A DNA stretch of 64,000 nt from Lactonifactor sp050944855 (lineage in GTDB: Bacteria; Bacillota; Clostridia; Lachnospirales; Lachnospiraceae): positions 5,170 to 69,169 of the forward strand of contig JBMNRU010000014.1 in the NCBI GenBank assembly GCA_050944855.1. Reading direction: 5' to 3'. This document shows positions 18,101 through 33,100 of the stretch, in pieces. Below the pieces are notes generated by a model. The model was given only the letters and a program-made list of their open reading frames with translations. It was not told where the DNA came from and did not search any database. How positions within the stretch are numbered: position 1 is the stretch's first letter; every line of letters starts with the position of its first letter. The position numbers were made by a program, and so were the translations under genes.

Positions 18101-21100
18101 TCCGTGGATTCCGGAGCAAATTCCCAGCCTCCGCCGCTATTTTGCATAATCGGCTTCCACTCACCGACCTTGTCATCCTCTCCATCCGGTACCCATGCAT
18201 ATGGATACAGCTCGATGCGGACATTTCCAATGCCCCTTTCTTCATTACTTTCATGAAGATTGTTGAGATTTGCCTGGTTTGACTGCGGTGATGCACTCAT
18301 ATCATCCCAGACAATACCGCCCAGGAATACTTTCAGAGCTGAGATAAAGCCCATATCCAGAGTCATATTCTCTTCATAGTAAAGTACATGTCCGGTATCC
18401 GGATCTGTCACAGGTATCTGATTTGCCATATCCGGCTTAAATGCCTTAATCTGCCTGCTGTCCATATCCAGATTGTTATAGAAACTGTCGATCTCCGGTT
18501 CGTTGGAATAACAGTAGGAGGTCGGCTTGTACTGCTCTCCTGTTACCGGATCCGTAGGCGTTTCCGGCTTCACGATATAGTATTTCGTCGGATTGATGTA
18601 ATTAAACACATATTTTCCATCTGCATCTGTAACGGTTGTCATCGGCTCACCATGCATATCCGTAGCCAGAACCGGCAAACCATTTTTAAGGATCATGCTG
18701 CCGTCTTTATCTGCCTCATAGACATTGATGGTTACACCGGCCAGCGGTTTTTCTTTCACGTCTCCTTCATACTCAGGGTTCAGCACGGTCTGATAAATAC
18801 CGTCGTAATTCGTATCCGCATACAGAGTCGGATCCTCATCCGGTGCATCCAGGGAATCTACCCAGGCATAACCGCCATAACGTACCGGAAGTCCGATTCC
18901 TACATCGTAGGAGGTGCTGTCCTGATCGTAGCGTACCCATGCTTCTCCTTCTGTTTCCACTGCCTCGACCTTAACCGTGGTCTTTGTCTGGAATGTCAGG
19001 CTGGAGAAGGAACCGCCGCTGTTTTCCGGTGTATAGGTTGCCATAGGAACCTTCTGTACACCAAGCTCCTGCGTGGTCAGTCCATAATGATTATATTCCT
19101 CCGGCATAGTAAAGCGAAGTGTATACTCTCCAGGCTGAAGATCCGGCAGGATGTAATAGCCCTGGTTTCCATAGTAGTCGCTGCGTGTCACACAGGACAC
19201 CGGTCCGTACTGGGACGGAGCGACTGCATAACCGGTGGAACCTTCCACAGCCGGTTCTCCGGTATTCGGATCCAATACGGTATAGGTTCCGTCCGATCTT
19301 GGAACCGGATTGACAGCCTGACCATCCTGGTTCATGTAATATTTTCCATTCGGTGACATCAGTTCTACCTTCACACCGTTGATACCGGGATCCGGAAGCA
19401 GATTTCCATCTGCGTCAGTGCCCCAGTCAGGCTCATAACTGATATTGCCCTCTGGATCCATCACCCTCTTCCGTTTCGGAAGCGGTCTGTTTAAAAGGTT
19501 CTTTCCATCATAATCAGGAATCTCATAAGTTACTTCATTCTGAATACCATCATTGTTGGCATCCAGCCATACATAATCACCAATATAGCCGCGGCCCGCC
19601 GGCGCATTAACAAATACGGTTACCTCCGCTTCTGATGCATTCTGGGTACCAGGGTCATTGCCGGCCAGGTTTCTCATCTCATACGTTCTTGCAAAGGAGT
19701 TCACGGCACGGTAAGAACTGATCTGATTCTTTACCAGATCTGAGTTCGCACTCTGCTGTCCTGCAAATACAGGAAGATTCAAAGGCGTTTCCATCTGATA
19801 CCGCAGAGTCAGAAGCAAATTATTATCCAGCTTCACATCCGGCTGATCAAAGCTTAGCCAGAACTGACGCAAATTCCTGGAAATCCTATTATATCTCTCC
19901 GGATCTGTGTCCTTCATAGCCAGAAGTTCTTCCAGCTTGATATTATTTTTAGTGATATCAAATTTTTCACTTGATACACTAAGCGGCGGCTGATATCCGG
20001 CTCCATTCATTACAGAACGTGCTACCTGTGCATAAAAGCCTGGAGATGTCCTTGTGGACACATCAAACGTATCCCCAAAGAACCGACCCGGTTCAATACT
20101 TCCGTCTTCCTGTTTTACTACAGGTCCTACCCAGATCGTATATGCTGCCCTTCTTTGTGCCTGCTCCAATGTCAGATCATTCTCCGTCAGATACTTCTGT
20201 GACGTCATATATTCTTCAATAGGAACATCTCTTCGGCTTCCGTCTTCCTCCTTCACATCTACTACCAGTTCCATACTTTCCGGAATAATCCATGGACTGT
20301 ATTGTGAACCTCTATCCCTTCCTTTTCCATTTTCAATGGTAGTAATAATGGTATCTCCTACATTAGGAAGGATATCAAACATCATAGGATAGGTAAGAGA
20401 AGCTGTAGACGCTTCTGTCTCATTGGTGATCATATTTCTGTAATAATACGTCTCACCTTCCAGCAAAGGTATCGGCGCGGATACACCAGGTACGGTATCG
20501 GAAAGAAGCGATCTGACACTCTTCAGGCCTCGGAAACTGTTAGGAACAGAATATCCTACAGGCGTAGAAATTACCGTAATCATACGGTCACTGGTACTGC
20601 TGTCCCGGTCGAAGTCGTTGTTGTCCACAATCATACTATAGGTAACACTTTCCATATCCATGCGCTGATGGGGATCCAGGGTACCTGTCAAGCCTGTGCC
20701 GTAAGCGTTTGTGATCTTATGGGAATCACTCGCATCTGCATCCTTAATATCGGTTCTCATCAAATATTCAATAACAATTCGGTCTCCCGGTCTCAGCTTT
20801 CCGGCAAACTTAAATCGAATTCGATTTCCATCGAAAATTGCTTCTACCGGTCCTTCCAGAACAGTCCCCGGATCAGGCGCTCCGCCATCTTTGGATACTA
20901 CCTTATAGGTCCAGTAAAGCGGCTGATCGTTTCCGTAAGCCTGCGTTGTCTGATAATTTCCGCTCATAACATGAGAATCCACGATCTCTTCATTCGGCTT
21001 ATACTGGAACAGCGTCGTATCTTTGGAATAATACAGTGTCTGTGGAATTTCCATGATAATTTCCGGATCCGTCAGAACATCCGCCAACTGATACGGATTT

Positions 21101-24100
21101 TCAATATCTTCCTGTTTCATGTTATCCAAGGTAACCGTATACTTCAAAAGATTACTGTTCGCATTTACCGCAATACTGTCATTCCATGCATAATAAGCAT
21201 TCGGATTAGTACTGGTTCTCGGATTATAACGCAGATACTGAGAAGTAATCGCCAACTCCAGAATCGCATTCTCACTGGTCAGACCCATTCCGGCACGGGC
21301 ATCCTCCCACAGATGAACAATCTGATTGTCTCCGTATGCTCCGTACATATCCGCAAAATCTGCAGTATAGGTTACGTTAGCCGACCGGGAATTTGTCTTC
21401 ATCTGAATGTGCATAGCGTTATTGCGCACGCTGTTGGCTGTATCCTTAATCTCATCCGATCCATCTTTAAACTCATCCATGTGAAGCGGGTTCTGACCCT
21501 TTCTCTGCTGAGCCTTCTGCTCGCTCAGGGAAAGATTGTCATAATCCAGATTAGGATCCTTAATATCACTTAAATACTGCTGTCCTTCCAGATCCGGATC
21601 TGCATCTACATCTACTCTAAATCCTGCCGGGATCGGATAGTTCATAGGATCATCGGTGGTGACCATCCACATTACCTGATTAATATCTTCTTTTTCCTTC
21701 GTGATCACGGAATCCGGTGTGCCAGCCGGGAACAGATCTTCAATCATAAGCTCTGTATTCGGTCTGGTGATCGTCTCTTCACCGGTCATCGGATCCGTAG
21801 TCCGGATCTGATACGGTGCACTGCCCAACTTCTTCCAAACACGAGTTCCATCCGCATATTCGGCATCCAAATCATCAATCTTGGTAATTTTTAGTCTCTG
21901 ATCCTTTGTCCGTTCTCTGCTGGTGTAGTAGACAGAGATTTTCAAATGATCGCCAAGGTTTTTCACATAATCTGCATTATCCTCTCCATATGGATCCACA
22001 ACTGTATCAGGAATCAGCCATACACCGGTACTGATGCTTTCCACCGTATTAACGATCTTCGTTCCTGACTCTATCGTTACATCCGTATTGGAATTTCTCG
22101 GACTCTGCGCCGCGTAAAGAGGCAGATCATTTACTACATAAAGAGCATTGACATTTCCGCTGAGGAATCTGGCTTCGCCCAGATACATATTGATGAAATC
22201 CTCGCCTCTGTATACAGGCTCAATCGGACCACCGATAGACGGCCGTACCGTTCTATTCGTATCTACACGAAGAATACTTTCAGGAGGAGCCGCCATCTTA
22301 AAGCCGTAGGAAGTATCATACGCATATCGTTCACTTCCGCACTGCCCCTCGTCTGCCTTCTGGTTCAGGCTTGCCCGGTTCTCCCGCAGAGTTTCCAGCA
22401 GATAATCCTCTGACACATCTCCCGCACTGCTTCCATCGCCATCGTGGAAGAAGAACGGTTTGCTGTCGTCACTGTCGGATACCTCTACCAGCTTTTTGCC
22501 GTCTTTATCATACCCACTATAATATTTTACAGAATCTTTATACTGATCATCCAGGTATGTATTTCCCGCCGTACTGCCTGACAGAGGAAGAAGTCTCAGC
22601 TTCGTCACAATGACTGTGTCTTCGTCTTTGCCCTCCTCTACCTTTTTGTTATACTCTTCTGCTACCTGATTATAAGCAGTCAGATAATCTGTATTTTCCT
22701 GAATCAGACCGGCAAAATTTCCATCCAATTGATCCAGATTGATCAATACTTTATTAAAATAGGTCTGAAGCGTTTCACCATCCTGGAAAAATTCCTCATA
22801 ACTGCCGTTTTCCATTGGGATGTCACTGACTCTGGCGCGGATCTTTAACTTGAATTTCGCACCGCTTCCCAGCCAGCCGTCCGGTCTTTCCCCGTGAGCA
22901 ACGGAATTATAGGTGTTCTGTTCCGTATTACCATTAAAGGAGTCTCCGCTTCCCGGTGGAATCACCGTAATACTTACAAATTTCTCATTATCCATAGTGC
23001 CGTTATTCTTCGGCACCGGAGAGTTATCCAGAATCGTCCAGCCTTCTGCTTCCGCCTCTTCACGACTCAGAAGTCTCGTCGTTCCGTCCTCCTCATATAC
23101 CTCCAGCGCGATCACTCTGTCATAAGCCAGAATCTCCGGCAGATAATCGGAAAATACAAAAGCTCCGTGGGCCACATGGCCGCTTTCCGACATTTTCTGA
23201 CTTCGCAGTGCCATCTGTGCATCATAGTTTCTGGAAGAATCCCAGTTCACAAGATTATAGTAACTGGAATCCCATCCCGGAACCTGTGCTATCTCTCTGT
23301 CAGTATTCTCATAAACCATATCGTTTGCCGATGCAGACGGTGTATTATGTACCGTAATGCTAAACCAGATTCTGTCACCGTAGCTTACCGGATTGTCAAG
23401 AAAAGTTCTCTCATCCGGATTTTCTTCATAGTCAGAATGGCTCCGATTGCCTTCCGGATCGATCACTTCTGATTCTGGCAATTCCCTGCCCTGATAATCC
23501 GGAGAACCGTCATTTTCGCCAATTCCGGCAGACTTCTTGTCTAACGCAAGCTCCTTCTCCAGAGAGATTCTCGGATTCTTTGTATAAATATACAGTGTAT
23601 TGGACAGGAAGGTATCGGTTATCTGTGTACCGTTGCTGTTTTGGTCAACCACACCGTTTCCGTCGATGTCTAACAGCGCATAGCCATATTCCAGGGCTGT
23701 CCTGTCCTGATAGTCCTCAAAATTCTGATTGTCAGACTCATCGTGACGTTCCATTCGGCCGATAAACTCTACGGTCTTTTCATCCTTCGTATACTCCTTG
23801 ATCCGTCCATTGATACCGGTACTGTCTAAACGTGTATCAGGCACTTCATGATACCTTCCACAATATCGTTCACCGCAGTATATGCCGGACATGTAGTATC
23901 GAATGCTGTCAGTACCCACATCGAAAGGATTCTTTGCAAATCCGCTTTCTTCTAATCCTCTTTCAGCGTCATCCCTGGTATCTGTGTAATACTTAAAGGA
24001 TGGTACCTTAGAAGATATGAAGCTTCGATCCTGCTGCCATCTCTCCAGATAGTCTGTATTCAAACCATCTTCTGTGTCATACTCCGGCATGGACACGGCC

Positions 24101-27100
24101 ATTACCTTAAACTGCACGCTTAAGTTGTCATTAAAATCCAGTCTCGGTGCATGAAGTACACTCTGCATATCTTCATAATTATGCGGATTTATGGAAGCCT
24201 TCGGTACCAGACGAACCATGTACCGATGCAGTTCTTCTATGTATTCCACTTCCGTATCGTACTGACTCTTCAGGAAATAATCATCCTGTTCCACTACAGC
24301 ATTGGCCGGTTCTCCGCTCTGGAGCGTACTTACATTACGCACCGTCATCTCATAATCCAGAGACTGTCTGCCATTATTGTTCTTTCCGTCCTTACTGTAA
24401 GGATCGCCGTTCTCATCCAGTGGAACGATTCCCTCCGGCAACAGGTTAGAAAGTACAGGAATGACATATTTGCCTCGTCCGCCATAATCATTCAGATCCG
24501 GTACAAAGCTTCTGTAATAATAATCATTGCTTCCGTAAGCCAGATCCGGATAACTCAGCCGCGTATTGCTGGCAGCATCCCAGTAGTGCAGAGCTGCTCC
24601 CGCTGTATCAGACCTGATATTCTCCCATACAAACTGGTTCTCTGCATACATATTAATAGTGAACGGTGTCTCCAATTCCTGATAAAACTCATTAAATTTA
24701 GTTTCTGAGGAAGGATTATAGGTGGTTCCATCCACATCCTCCTTCAGGGTTTCTGACCAGTGCCGCAGCACCGGCTCGGAAAGCTTGGCAATATTGCCGC
24801 TTCTCGCAAAGGTTCTGTTATTCAGCTTAGAATCATCACCGTTGGTGGAAACATTCTGCTTGTAAGCAGCAGCCTCTGTTACGGTAAGAGGTACCTCTTC
24901 TTTCGGATTTGTATAGGTATCCCCATTGGTAAACGTATCACAGTAACGATAAAAGCCGTTAACCAAACCGTTAAAACGGTAATCTGCCGTCTTCTGGATT
25001 CCATAATCATAAATCTGATAGTAATCCTCGTTCCATACAGCTTCCTCTCTGGCCGTCTCAGATGTATAAGGCGTCACATAAAGGGTATCAAAATAAGCCT
25101 CATTTTCATTCTGGGAATAAACAAGTCCGGTCAGGTCCACATCCATCCTATAGTGATCCTGCGTTGCTGCCTCAGCTTCATTGTTGTTCCAGAATCTGCT
25201 CAAAGAATCCTTAACCTGAATCTCCACTACCCATGGATATTCATCAGCATCTCTTGTGTAAGTCTTATAGGCATCGTCTTTATAGTAAGTCTCGGCCAAA
25301 TAAGGATCGAAAGCATTATAAGCAGCCAAATGATTTGGCTTTCCGTCATCATAAGACTCATCTGTCGGCCTCTGAAGAATAACAGCTTCATAATCAGCCG
25401 GATCGACGATTTCTCCGTTTCCAAAGGTCACCTGCACTTTGGACATATCCAGTTCGTTATCCTCTCCCAGAACCGGCATGGTTCCTTTCGGGAATACATA
25501 GGTAAATACCACACCGTCCAGATCCCAGTCACCGTAGTTCTGCGCCGTCAGACGAGAGATAAACATATCGCCGTACTGTAACTTTGCAGTCTTTTTGTAA
25601 CCGTCAACAGCCGTGTATTTATTGCCTCCGTTTATATCTCCGTTGAAATAGAAGTCCGCTTTCTCCTGAGTGCTTTCATTCGGATCTGCCAGGAACTGAG
25701 TAGTTCCCTCCAGCCATGCCTTCTGCAGATGGAGATTATTCTCCGACCACAAAATATTTTCTTTCTTTCCTTCTTCTGAAAGCTGGAAGTCATCGTCGTA
25801 CGTTTCCACGTCAAGACTGAGATCTTCTTTTATATTCCAGGTTCTTCCTCTGATCAGCAGCTGATAATAATCTACCGGTGTAGAGTGTCCTGACACGGTA
25901 GGATGCGCTACATCGTTATACAGGAATTCACGGACAGAAGTCTTATCCGCGCCCTGGCTGGCCGGAGTTGTCACAAGTACCTTCTGCACTGCACCTGTCT
26001 GACAGTCGTCATCAAAGAAGAGACCATTCTTCCGCTTACTGCTATTGCTCGTTCCCGGAATCTGCGTAGTGGAATTGTTCAAAAATTCTGCTCTGTCGAT
26101 CTTCTGATCATCCACATAGCTTCTAACACTTCCATCTTCCTCCAGAATCGGAACCCATTGACCCTCTTCGTTCAGATGAACTGCCTCCTGATAGCCAAAA
26201 CGAAGTCCCGTAACACCCACGTCGTGGATCAGGTTATCCATATCCATAGGCTGATTGACCGCTCTCGTTGTCGGATAGGTTCCATACTGCTGGTAGCCCG
26301 GCATGTAAATATTGTCACCCTGACTCTCTCCGTCTTTGAAGGTAGCCATAGGAAGATTGCTCTGATGAGCCGTAGTCGGATAAAGGATCTCAATCCTCTC
26401 CTTACGGCTTAAAGCCGCTGTGTGCTCATCATTTCTAAAGGTATACGTATAAACAAAGTATTCCGCATCAGAAGCCGGAGACTGACTTGTATCTACCGGT
26501 GAAAGCACACCTCTGTCATTATAGGTAGACGGGTAGGACTGCATTCCGCCGATATCCTCCTGCGTGGTACGATATACCGTAACTGTAGGAGATATACAGT
26601 CTTCCGGATCTTTCAGTTCTCCGTTTTCATCATACCAGTTAATGATCACATCATCAGGCAGAGAAATCTCTGTCGGCGTTTCTGTCACCGCATCTTTTCC
26701 ACCCTGAGGCAGCATACTGTCTGGTACGTCCACATACTGAATGGGCACCTTATCTATGATCGTAGGCTGATACAGATGTCCCGCACCCAGTGTATCATTG
26801 ATATCGGTACTTTCTGTACTTACCGGCGAGGTTACCAGAAGATCTCCCTCATCTGTAGGATTTTTAATGGAAGCGGAAGCAGTTGCCTGTTTTGTCTCCA
26901 TGTCTCCAACAGACAGACTGACCTTATTATACCAGGTATCCTGCGGTCTGTAGGAGGCCAAAGTCTTGGCACCCTCAGCTATTGTCGTACGTCCGTTCTC
27001 ATCCGTGTACAGACTGTCAGGAGCAAACGCCTCGCTCTTGAAATCAGCTACTACCATACGGCGGTACACGATCTGTCTGGCAATGTTGCCAATCACATAA

Positions 27101-30100
27101 TAATCCGTATCGTCAATTTCCTCATTCGGATCGTTCGGATCGGTTTCATCCAATATTGGTTCATGGTCATGAGCCAGTTCCTCACGAACCGTTACATGAT
27201 AATTGTAGCTGTAGTAACTTGGGTCATGGGCCTCGTCAATATTCTGCCATGCACTGATACCCTGCATTTCTACCGGATCCAGATATACATATCCGTCTCC
27301 GCTCTCAGGATCAGAAGAATTCAGCCCGCTGTATTCCCATTTAATTCTGGCAACGTCACGAGGATCCACCTTTTTGTAGGTTCCATCTTCTGCCTGATAG
27401 GTTCCATCCGGATGTACCAGTGTCCATCCATCCTGATGTTCTCTTATCTTATCCCGATCTGCGGGATCGTAAGCATCATCACTCCAGTCAGCCCGTACGG
27501 TTCCGTCTGCATTCAAATCCTGACGGAGCTGTACCAGCCGCACGGCTTCTTTCTCGTTTCCTGCTCCGTCCGTATACTTGATAACAGGAAGTTCATTTAA
27601 GAAGAAGCCCTGCAGAGAAAGAATATCTTTATCTTTCTGATTGATCAGACTGTTATTGCTCTTAATATTTCCGCTGATAAAGTCTACCATCGCCGTTATT
27701 CTGGTACTGGTATGCTTCGTATCGTTGCGGAAGGTACCGTCGGTATTTATCAGCTTGCCCGCATCATTAAGTGCAGGATTCGTCGGTTCTCCCACGGTAA
27801 TAATGGTCGGTGATGTATCTACCGGGTCTTTTGCCTCAATCCGGATATTCGGCGGCACTGTCGGCCCATACATCTTCTTTCCGCCGGAACGGATCACAGC
27901 CTCTGTAGGCTTTAATTCATAGCCGTCCAAATCTTCCCTTGCCGCTGTGGTATCTGTTGGTTTACAGCGCAGATAGCTTACCGTTCCGGAACCGTTTATC
28001 CTAATCTGCTCCTGAACTGCCGGTGAAGTAGGCGTAAGCTTTCTGTCAAACGCTTTTTCCGTATAATTATCAGCGGTACTCATATAATTCTCGCTGTTTC
28101 CTACCTGGGAGATCAATGGCGTATCCGTGAAATAATAAGGATAATGGCCATGATTCAGCTGTGCTCCCGCGTAAACAAGAGCATCTTCCACCGTATCACC
28201 TGCCAGATCCGGCACGATATTGCCATCTTCCGGCGCAGACTCTGCCTCCAGTACAATCAAAAGCCGGAATCCCTTGTTTATCTTCAGGGTTCCATTCAGC
28301 TGGAATACCAGAGAACGTACCGCCTTTTCCTCTGCATCCGCTGCAGATGCACCTTTCAACAGCGAGAAGAATGTGGTGAGGTGCGGACGTTCCTGACCGG
28401 TGTAAAGATCCGTCAATTCCGTATTCTCCGGAACAATGGTATAGCTGCCGTCAGATTCCAGACTGTCAGGATCATATACCGTAAAGTCACTCAGTGATGC
28501 ATCGGTAGCCATATCCGTCATCACAGGATTTCCATCGCTGTCTAAAACTACATTTCCGTATTTATCAATCTCTTCATTCTGACCCATCGGCAGCCAGTCA
28601 GGCATATATACCCAACGGGCAATTCTTGTACCCTCCGGCGCATCAAACCGAATCACCGGATTATGCAGTTCCGCGTTCTCTCTGAGGGTATCCTTCTGAT
28701 TAATGGCCGTTACATAATAGTTAATTCGATCACCGGGCATCAGTCTGGTCAGATCCGTAATGCTTTCCGGATCATTGGTCGGATCAGGATCTGAATTCTT
28801 TTCGTTATAGTCTTCTGCCATCGGCACATGATTCTTGCCGTCATCCTGATAGCTGGCCGTCAGATCAGTGGCAACCGTTTCATTCTCATCCAACAGATAA
28901 GGCTGACGATTGACTGCCAGATCAATCTTAGAAGCTCTGTTGTAGAAAGAAAGTCTCTCCTGGCCGCTTATATCAATATTACGGTCTGTCCGATAGTAAT
29001 CAATGCCGTTGACACCCGCTGTATGAAGATTCAGCGCTGCGTTATCGTAAATATACTTACACAGTGCCAAAGGATCGGTCTCCACCGTAGGCGTACTGGT
29101 ATAATCCCAATCGGTATTTTCCTTTCCTGTCTTCGTATCATACAGACGATCTACAAAAATACCGGAGAATCTCAGATCTGCCGGAAGTTTGGTCAGATCT
29201 GTCGTTCCGTCTTCATTGGTAAACTCTTCATTCAGACGGTCTCCTCCCCGCTCTCCGGTGAGAGTTGCTGTTCCGTATTCATTCGGTGCAAAATACCGTT
29301 CTTTGTTCTTTTCTGTTTCAATCAGCCATGGTGTCCTCACTTCCAGCTTGAAATCCAGTGACTGAATACTCTTCTGGAGATACGTCTGATCTTTTACTTT
29401 CACGTTGAGAACAGGACCATAACTTCCATCACCCTGGTCTACCGAATCCAGTTCTCCGTCGTCAAACATCTGCAGGATATCGATCCGATAGTACATAGCC
29501 TTGTCTTTTGATGCGGCCTGATCGCCGTTTTCATCTGCAAGAGTTACATACTTATCCCACTTAGCTTTCGCTGCGTTGCGCTCTGTCTCTGTATCACCCA
29601 GTATATAGTCCAGTATCTCTTTCTTCAGATCATAATCATAGAGAGTGCCTGACGCATCTTTCTGATCCGCCTTCGTAGCCAGATGAAGAACAAAGGATGT
29701 AATACCAAAGCGATGCAGCGAATCCAAAGTTCCCGCTTCATCCTTTATAAGATCCACAAACTGAATCGGAATCAGAAGTTCCCGGGTACGGAAACCTTCC
29801 GGCATCACATTATGATAACTCAGCTGGTCATAATATACTCCGCTGGCATCATGGCCCACTGCATCCTCGCCTTCTCCGCGGATGGACTTAACTGTAGTGT
29901 TTTCTGCCCACAGGCGGAACTCGATCTCCTCCGGAGTCAGATTATCGGCTTCATAATCGTAGGTTCCTTTCTCCGGATTCGACTGCGCCGGTATGGTATC
30001 CACATGAATCTGCGCTGTCGGAGCTGCTCTTCTCGCCCACCAATAGGCATTGGCCGCACTGTGGATTCCGGTAAGGTTGCCATAGCCATCATAAGTATCA

Positions 30101-33100
30101 CCCCAGCGTCCGCCAATGCTCGGCGTATAACCTAACTGTTCAGTGGTATTGTAGGTGGTAGTAGCGCTGGATCTGTTATACCGGTCTTTGGCTGCCGTAC
30201 CATCCAGAACAGAGAATCTGTCTCCCCGGAATAACGGCACGGAATCATGTACGTATATATCCGCCAACACATCGTCCACATTACCGAAACAGTAAAAGTC
30301 AGGATTTGTGTTGTTATCATAATTTGCTCTTGGCTCTACCCCTATGTATTCTGTGGTCTCATCTGCATGACCGGGCAGATTTAGTGCTGTCATGACAATC
30401 TTAACCGGATACTCATCTTTTTTCAGCATGACCACATTGCTCTTATCAGGATCCATACCCTGGTTATTTTCCGCAATGCTGGTATCTGCATCAGAAAGCT
30501 GACCGTTGGATGTTTCCAGATCAACCGGATATCCGTCCAGATCAGTTTCTCCTATGATTCCTTTTGACGCATCATTGGTCTCATAGCGGAACAGAACCTT
30601 ACCCGCCATATTCTCATCTAATGTCTCATTATAAAATTCACTTCGCGGCAATACCACTTCCCGCTGTGTTCCGTCTTTATCTTGAATAGTAACGACAATC
30701 TGGCTTACATAAGGCTCCATCTTCGCCGCTACTTCAATATAACGGCTAAAGAATCCCTTATGCCATCCGTCCTCTCTGGTAATCGCCGGAAGGGTATCCG
30801 TAAGGTCTACCCGATCCACATGGCTGACTTTTCCATTCCACTCATGATTATAAGCACCATAGTAAGCATCGCTAACCGTGTTGGTCATCTGGTTAACTCC
30901 CAGCGTATAAGCTCGCAGTCCACCGTATACCGGTACATTTCCATTATCATAGAATGTTCTTCCGGAGTCCGCCCTTACAAAATCGGTGCTAATATCTCCG
31001 CCGGCAGGTGCATACATCTGGTATCCCTGAGATGCGCCTAATCCCTTATCACTTCGAGGATCCGGCGGGTATACCGTCACAGATACATCCTCATAAAGAT
31101 GTCCTGCATGAGATGCTCTCAGATGCATATCATATTCTGTCCAACAGGTATAGGCGCTACAATGTGTATGCGCATTATAGTAATAATACCACTCATTATA
31201 GGACCAGTCGCTCTTGGTTTTCTGAGGAGAACCACTATCCGTACGGACTACCGTTACGTCATCCTGAGGACGCACGTTTGCGGCTTCTTTCGCAGGATTT
31301 CCCTGGCTGTCCACCGTACCAAACTGATTTCCGATCTGGATCGTAGTGCTCACCCGTGCACTCTGAGATCCGGAGCGGATCAGACGTCCTGCCAGTTCGA
31401 TGGAATGACGGGTATTCTGATTGCCCTGATCTGTATCTGCCCATGGAGTCACCGGTGCATCATGCATTTCCGGATCAAACGGTTCTCTATACCAGTTACC
31501 TTCATCGGCTGCAATCACCCGTCCCAAATTTTCCACTGTTCCATCAGAAGCCTTCGTGTTAATAGACAAATTCAGAACCACATAATCAATCTTTCCGGAA
31601 TCTACGGATACAGAAGGTGATTTGTAATAATGGTTGCTGGTAGCTGTTGTCTCAGTTAAAAGCTGCGGATTATACGCAGGCAGAACCGGATTGGCATTGT
31701 CGAAGGTCGGTTTCGCACTGACCAGATTGATACGGAACCAGTCATTTTCATCCTCATAAGCCACATTCGTCTCCGAATAAGAAGTATACTTATGGGCTAC
31801 TCCGCCTCTGCCATCGTGATTATTTGCCGTTTCGATGCCGGCAGATACCCCATTTGTCAACGCGGCCTGATCCGGTCCCACAGAAGCTGCCTTATGATAA
31901 TTCAGTGCATTTCCTCGCCAATCACTTTTATTTATCGTCGCGGTGGAACCATCTGTATAATGAATGGTCACATAGTTTAAGAAAGGTTTCAGGGCCGGAC
32001 GCAGCTTCAGATAATAAGAGTCAAATCTGTCTGCATCTACTTCCAGCTTCATATCCACATTGGCAGAAGCATTATAATCCTGCAGTATCGTTCCATTTCC
32101 GATTAAAAGGTCATCATAACAGCCATCCGAAGGCGCTGCTGTCTGCCCGTTGACTACTGCGCTCTGTGCTTCATGCCACCACTGGCGCATATCCACGGTA
32201 TAGGCAGCCATGGCCTTATACCCTGCTTCCAGATTGGTATTTTCATGATAATCATTCGTATAGCCGCTGCCGGCATAATACATGCCGGTCCTTGCCGGAT
32301 CATCGGATACTGTCTCGTTATCAAAACGCCTGCTTGTATTTCCACTGTCGATCAATGCCGCACTCAGGGTAGTATCAAAGAACAGACGGGGAACAGAAAT
32401 GAACGATCTGTCATTATCCTGACGTTCAATGCCAACGGTTACGTTCTCATCCTTCTCCTCTTCACTGACTACCTGCGCGTATGTATGATGATACAAAAAT
32501 CCTCTAAACTCGCCATCTGTATAAGCGGTTTGATCCATCGGCTTGTCACTGATACCGATAAATACTATTGACTGGCTGTCGGGAATCGTTCCGGCCACAC
32601 TGGTATTCATCGTTTCCTCTGTCCGGTTTGGTTTAAAGTTCCGACCTTCTAAGGTCACTTCACCCACATTCTGGATTCCCGCACTTTCCACGATCCAGTC
32701 ACGGCTGATTAAAAGGTCACCTGTTTTTAACTGGTAAAGTCCCTCAGCCAGAGTTCCCGGATTGCGATTATCGCCTGTTTCCCTTGTAATCGTTCCTGTG
32801 GCTGTCTGGGTACCGTTTTTAAATACACAAACGGTATAGCTGTCATTTTCATAAATCTCTTTATTTTCTGCTCCTTTTAAGGCCGCATCCTCTAAGCGGA
32901 ATGCTTCCTTTTCAAGAGCCGCTGCTTCTATGGCATCAGCCTCGTCGCCAGTCGCTAAAAGTTCTTCCGCTCTGGTTCGCATCTCGGCTGCCTTTGTGTT
33001 CCACTCATCGACCGTCTTCTGACGCTGTTCGGTCTCCTCCTCTTCCAGTGCACTGTGGTCTCTTGTAACCTGCACATAGGTATTCTCCGGATCGTCCTTA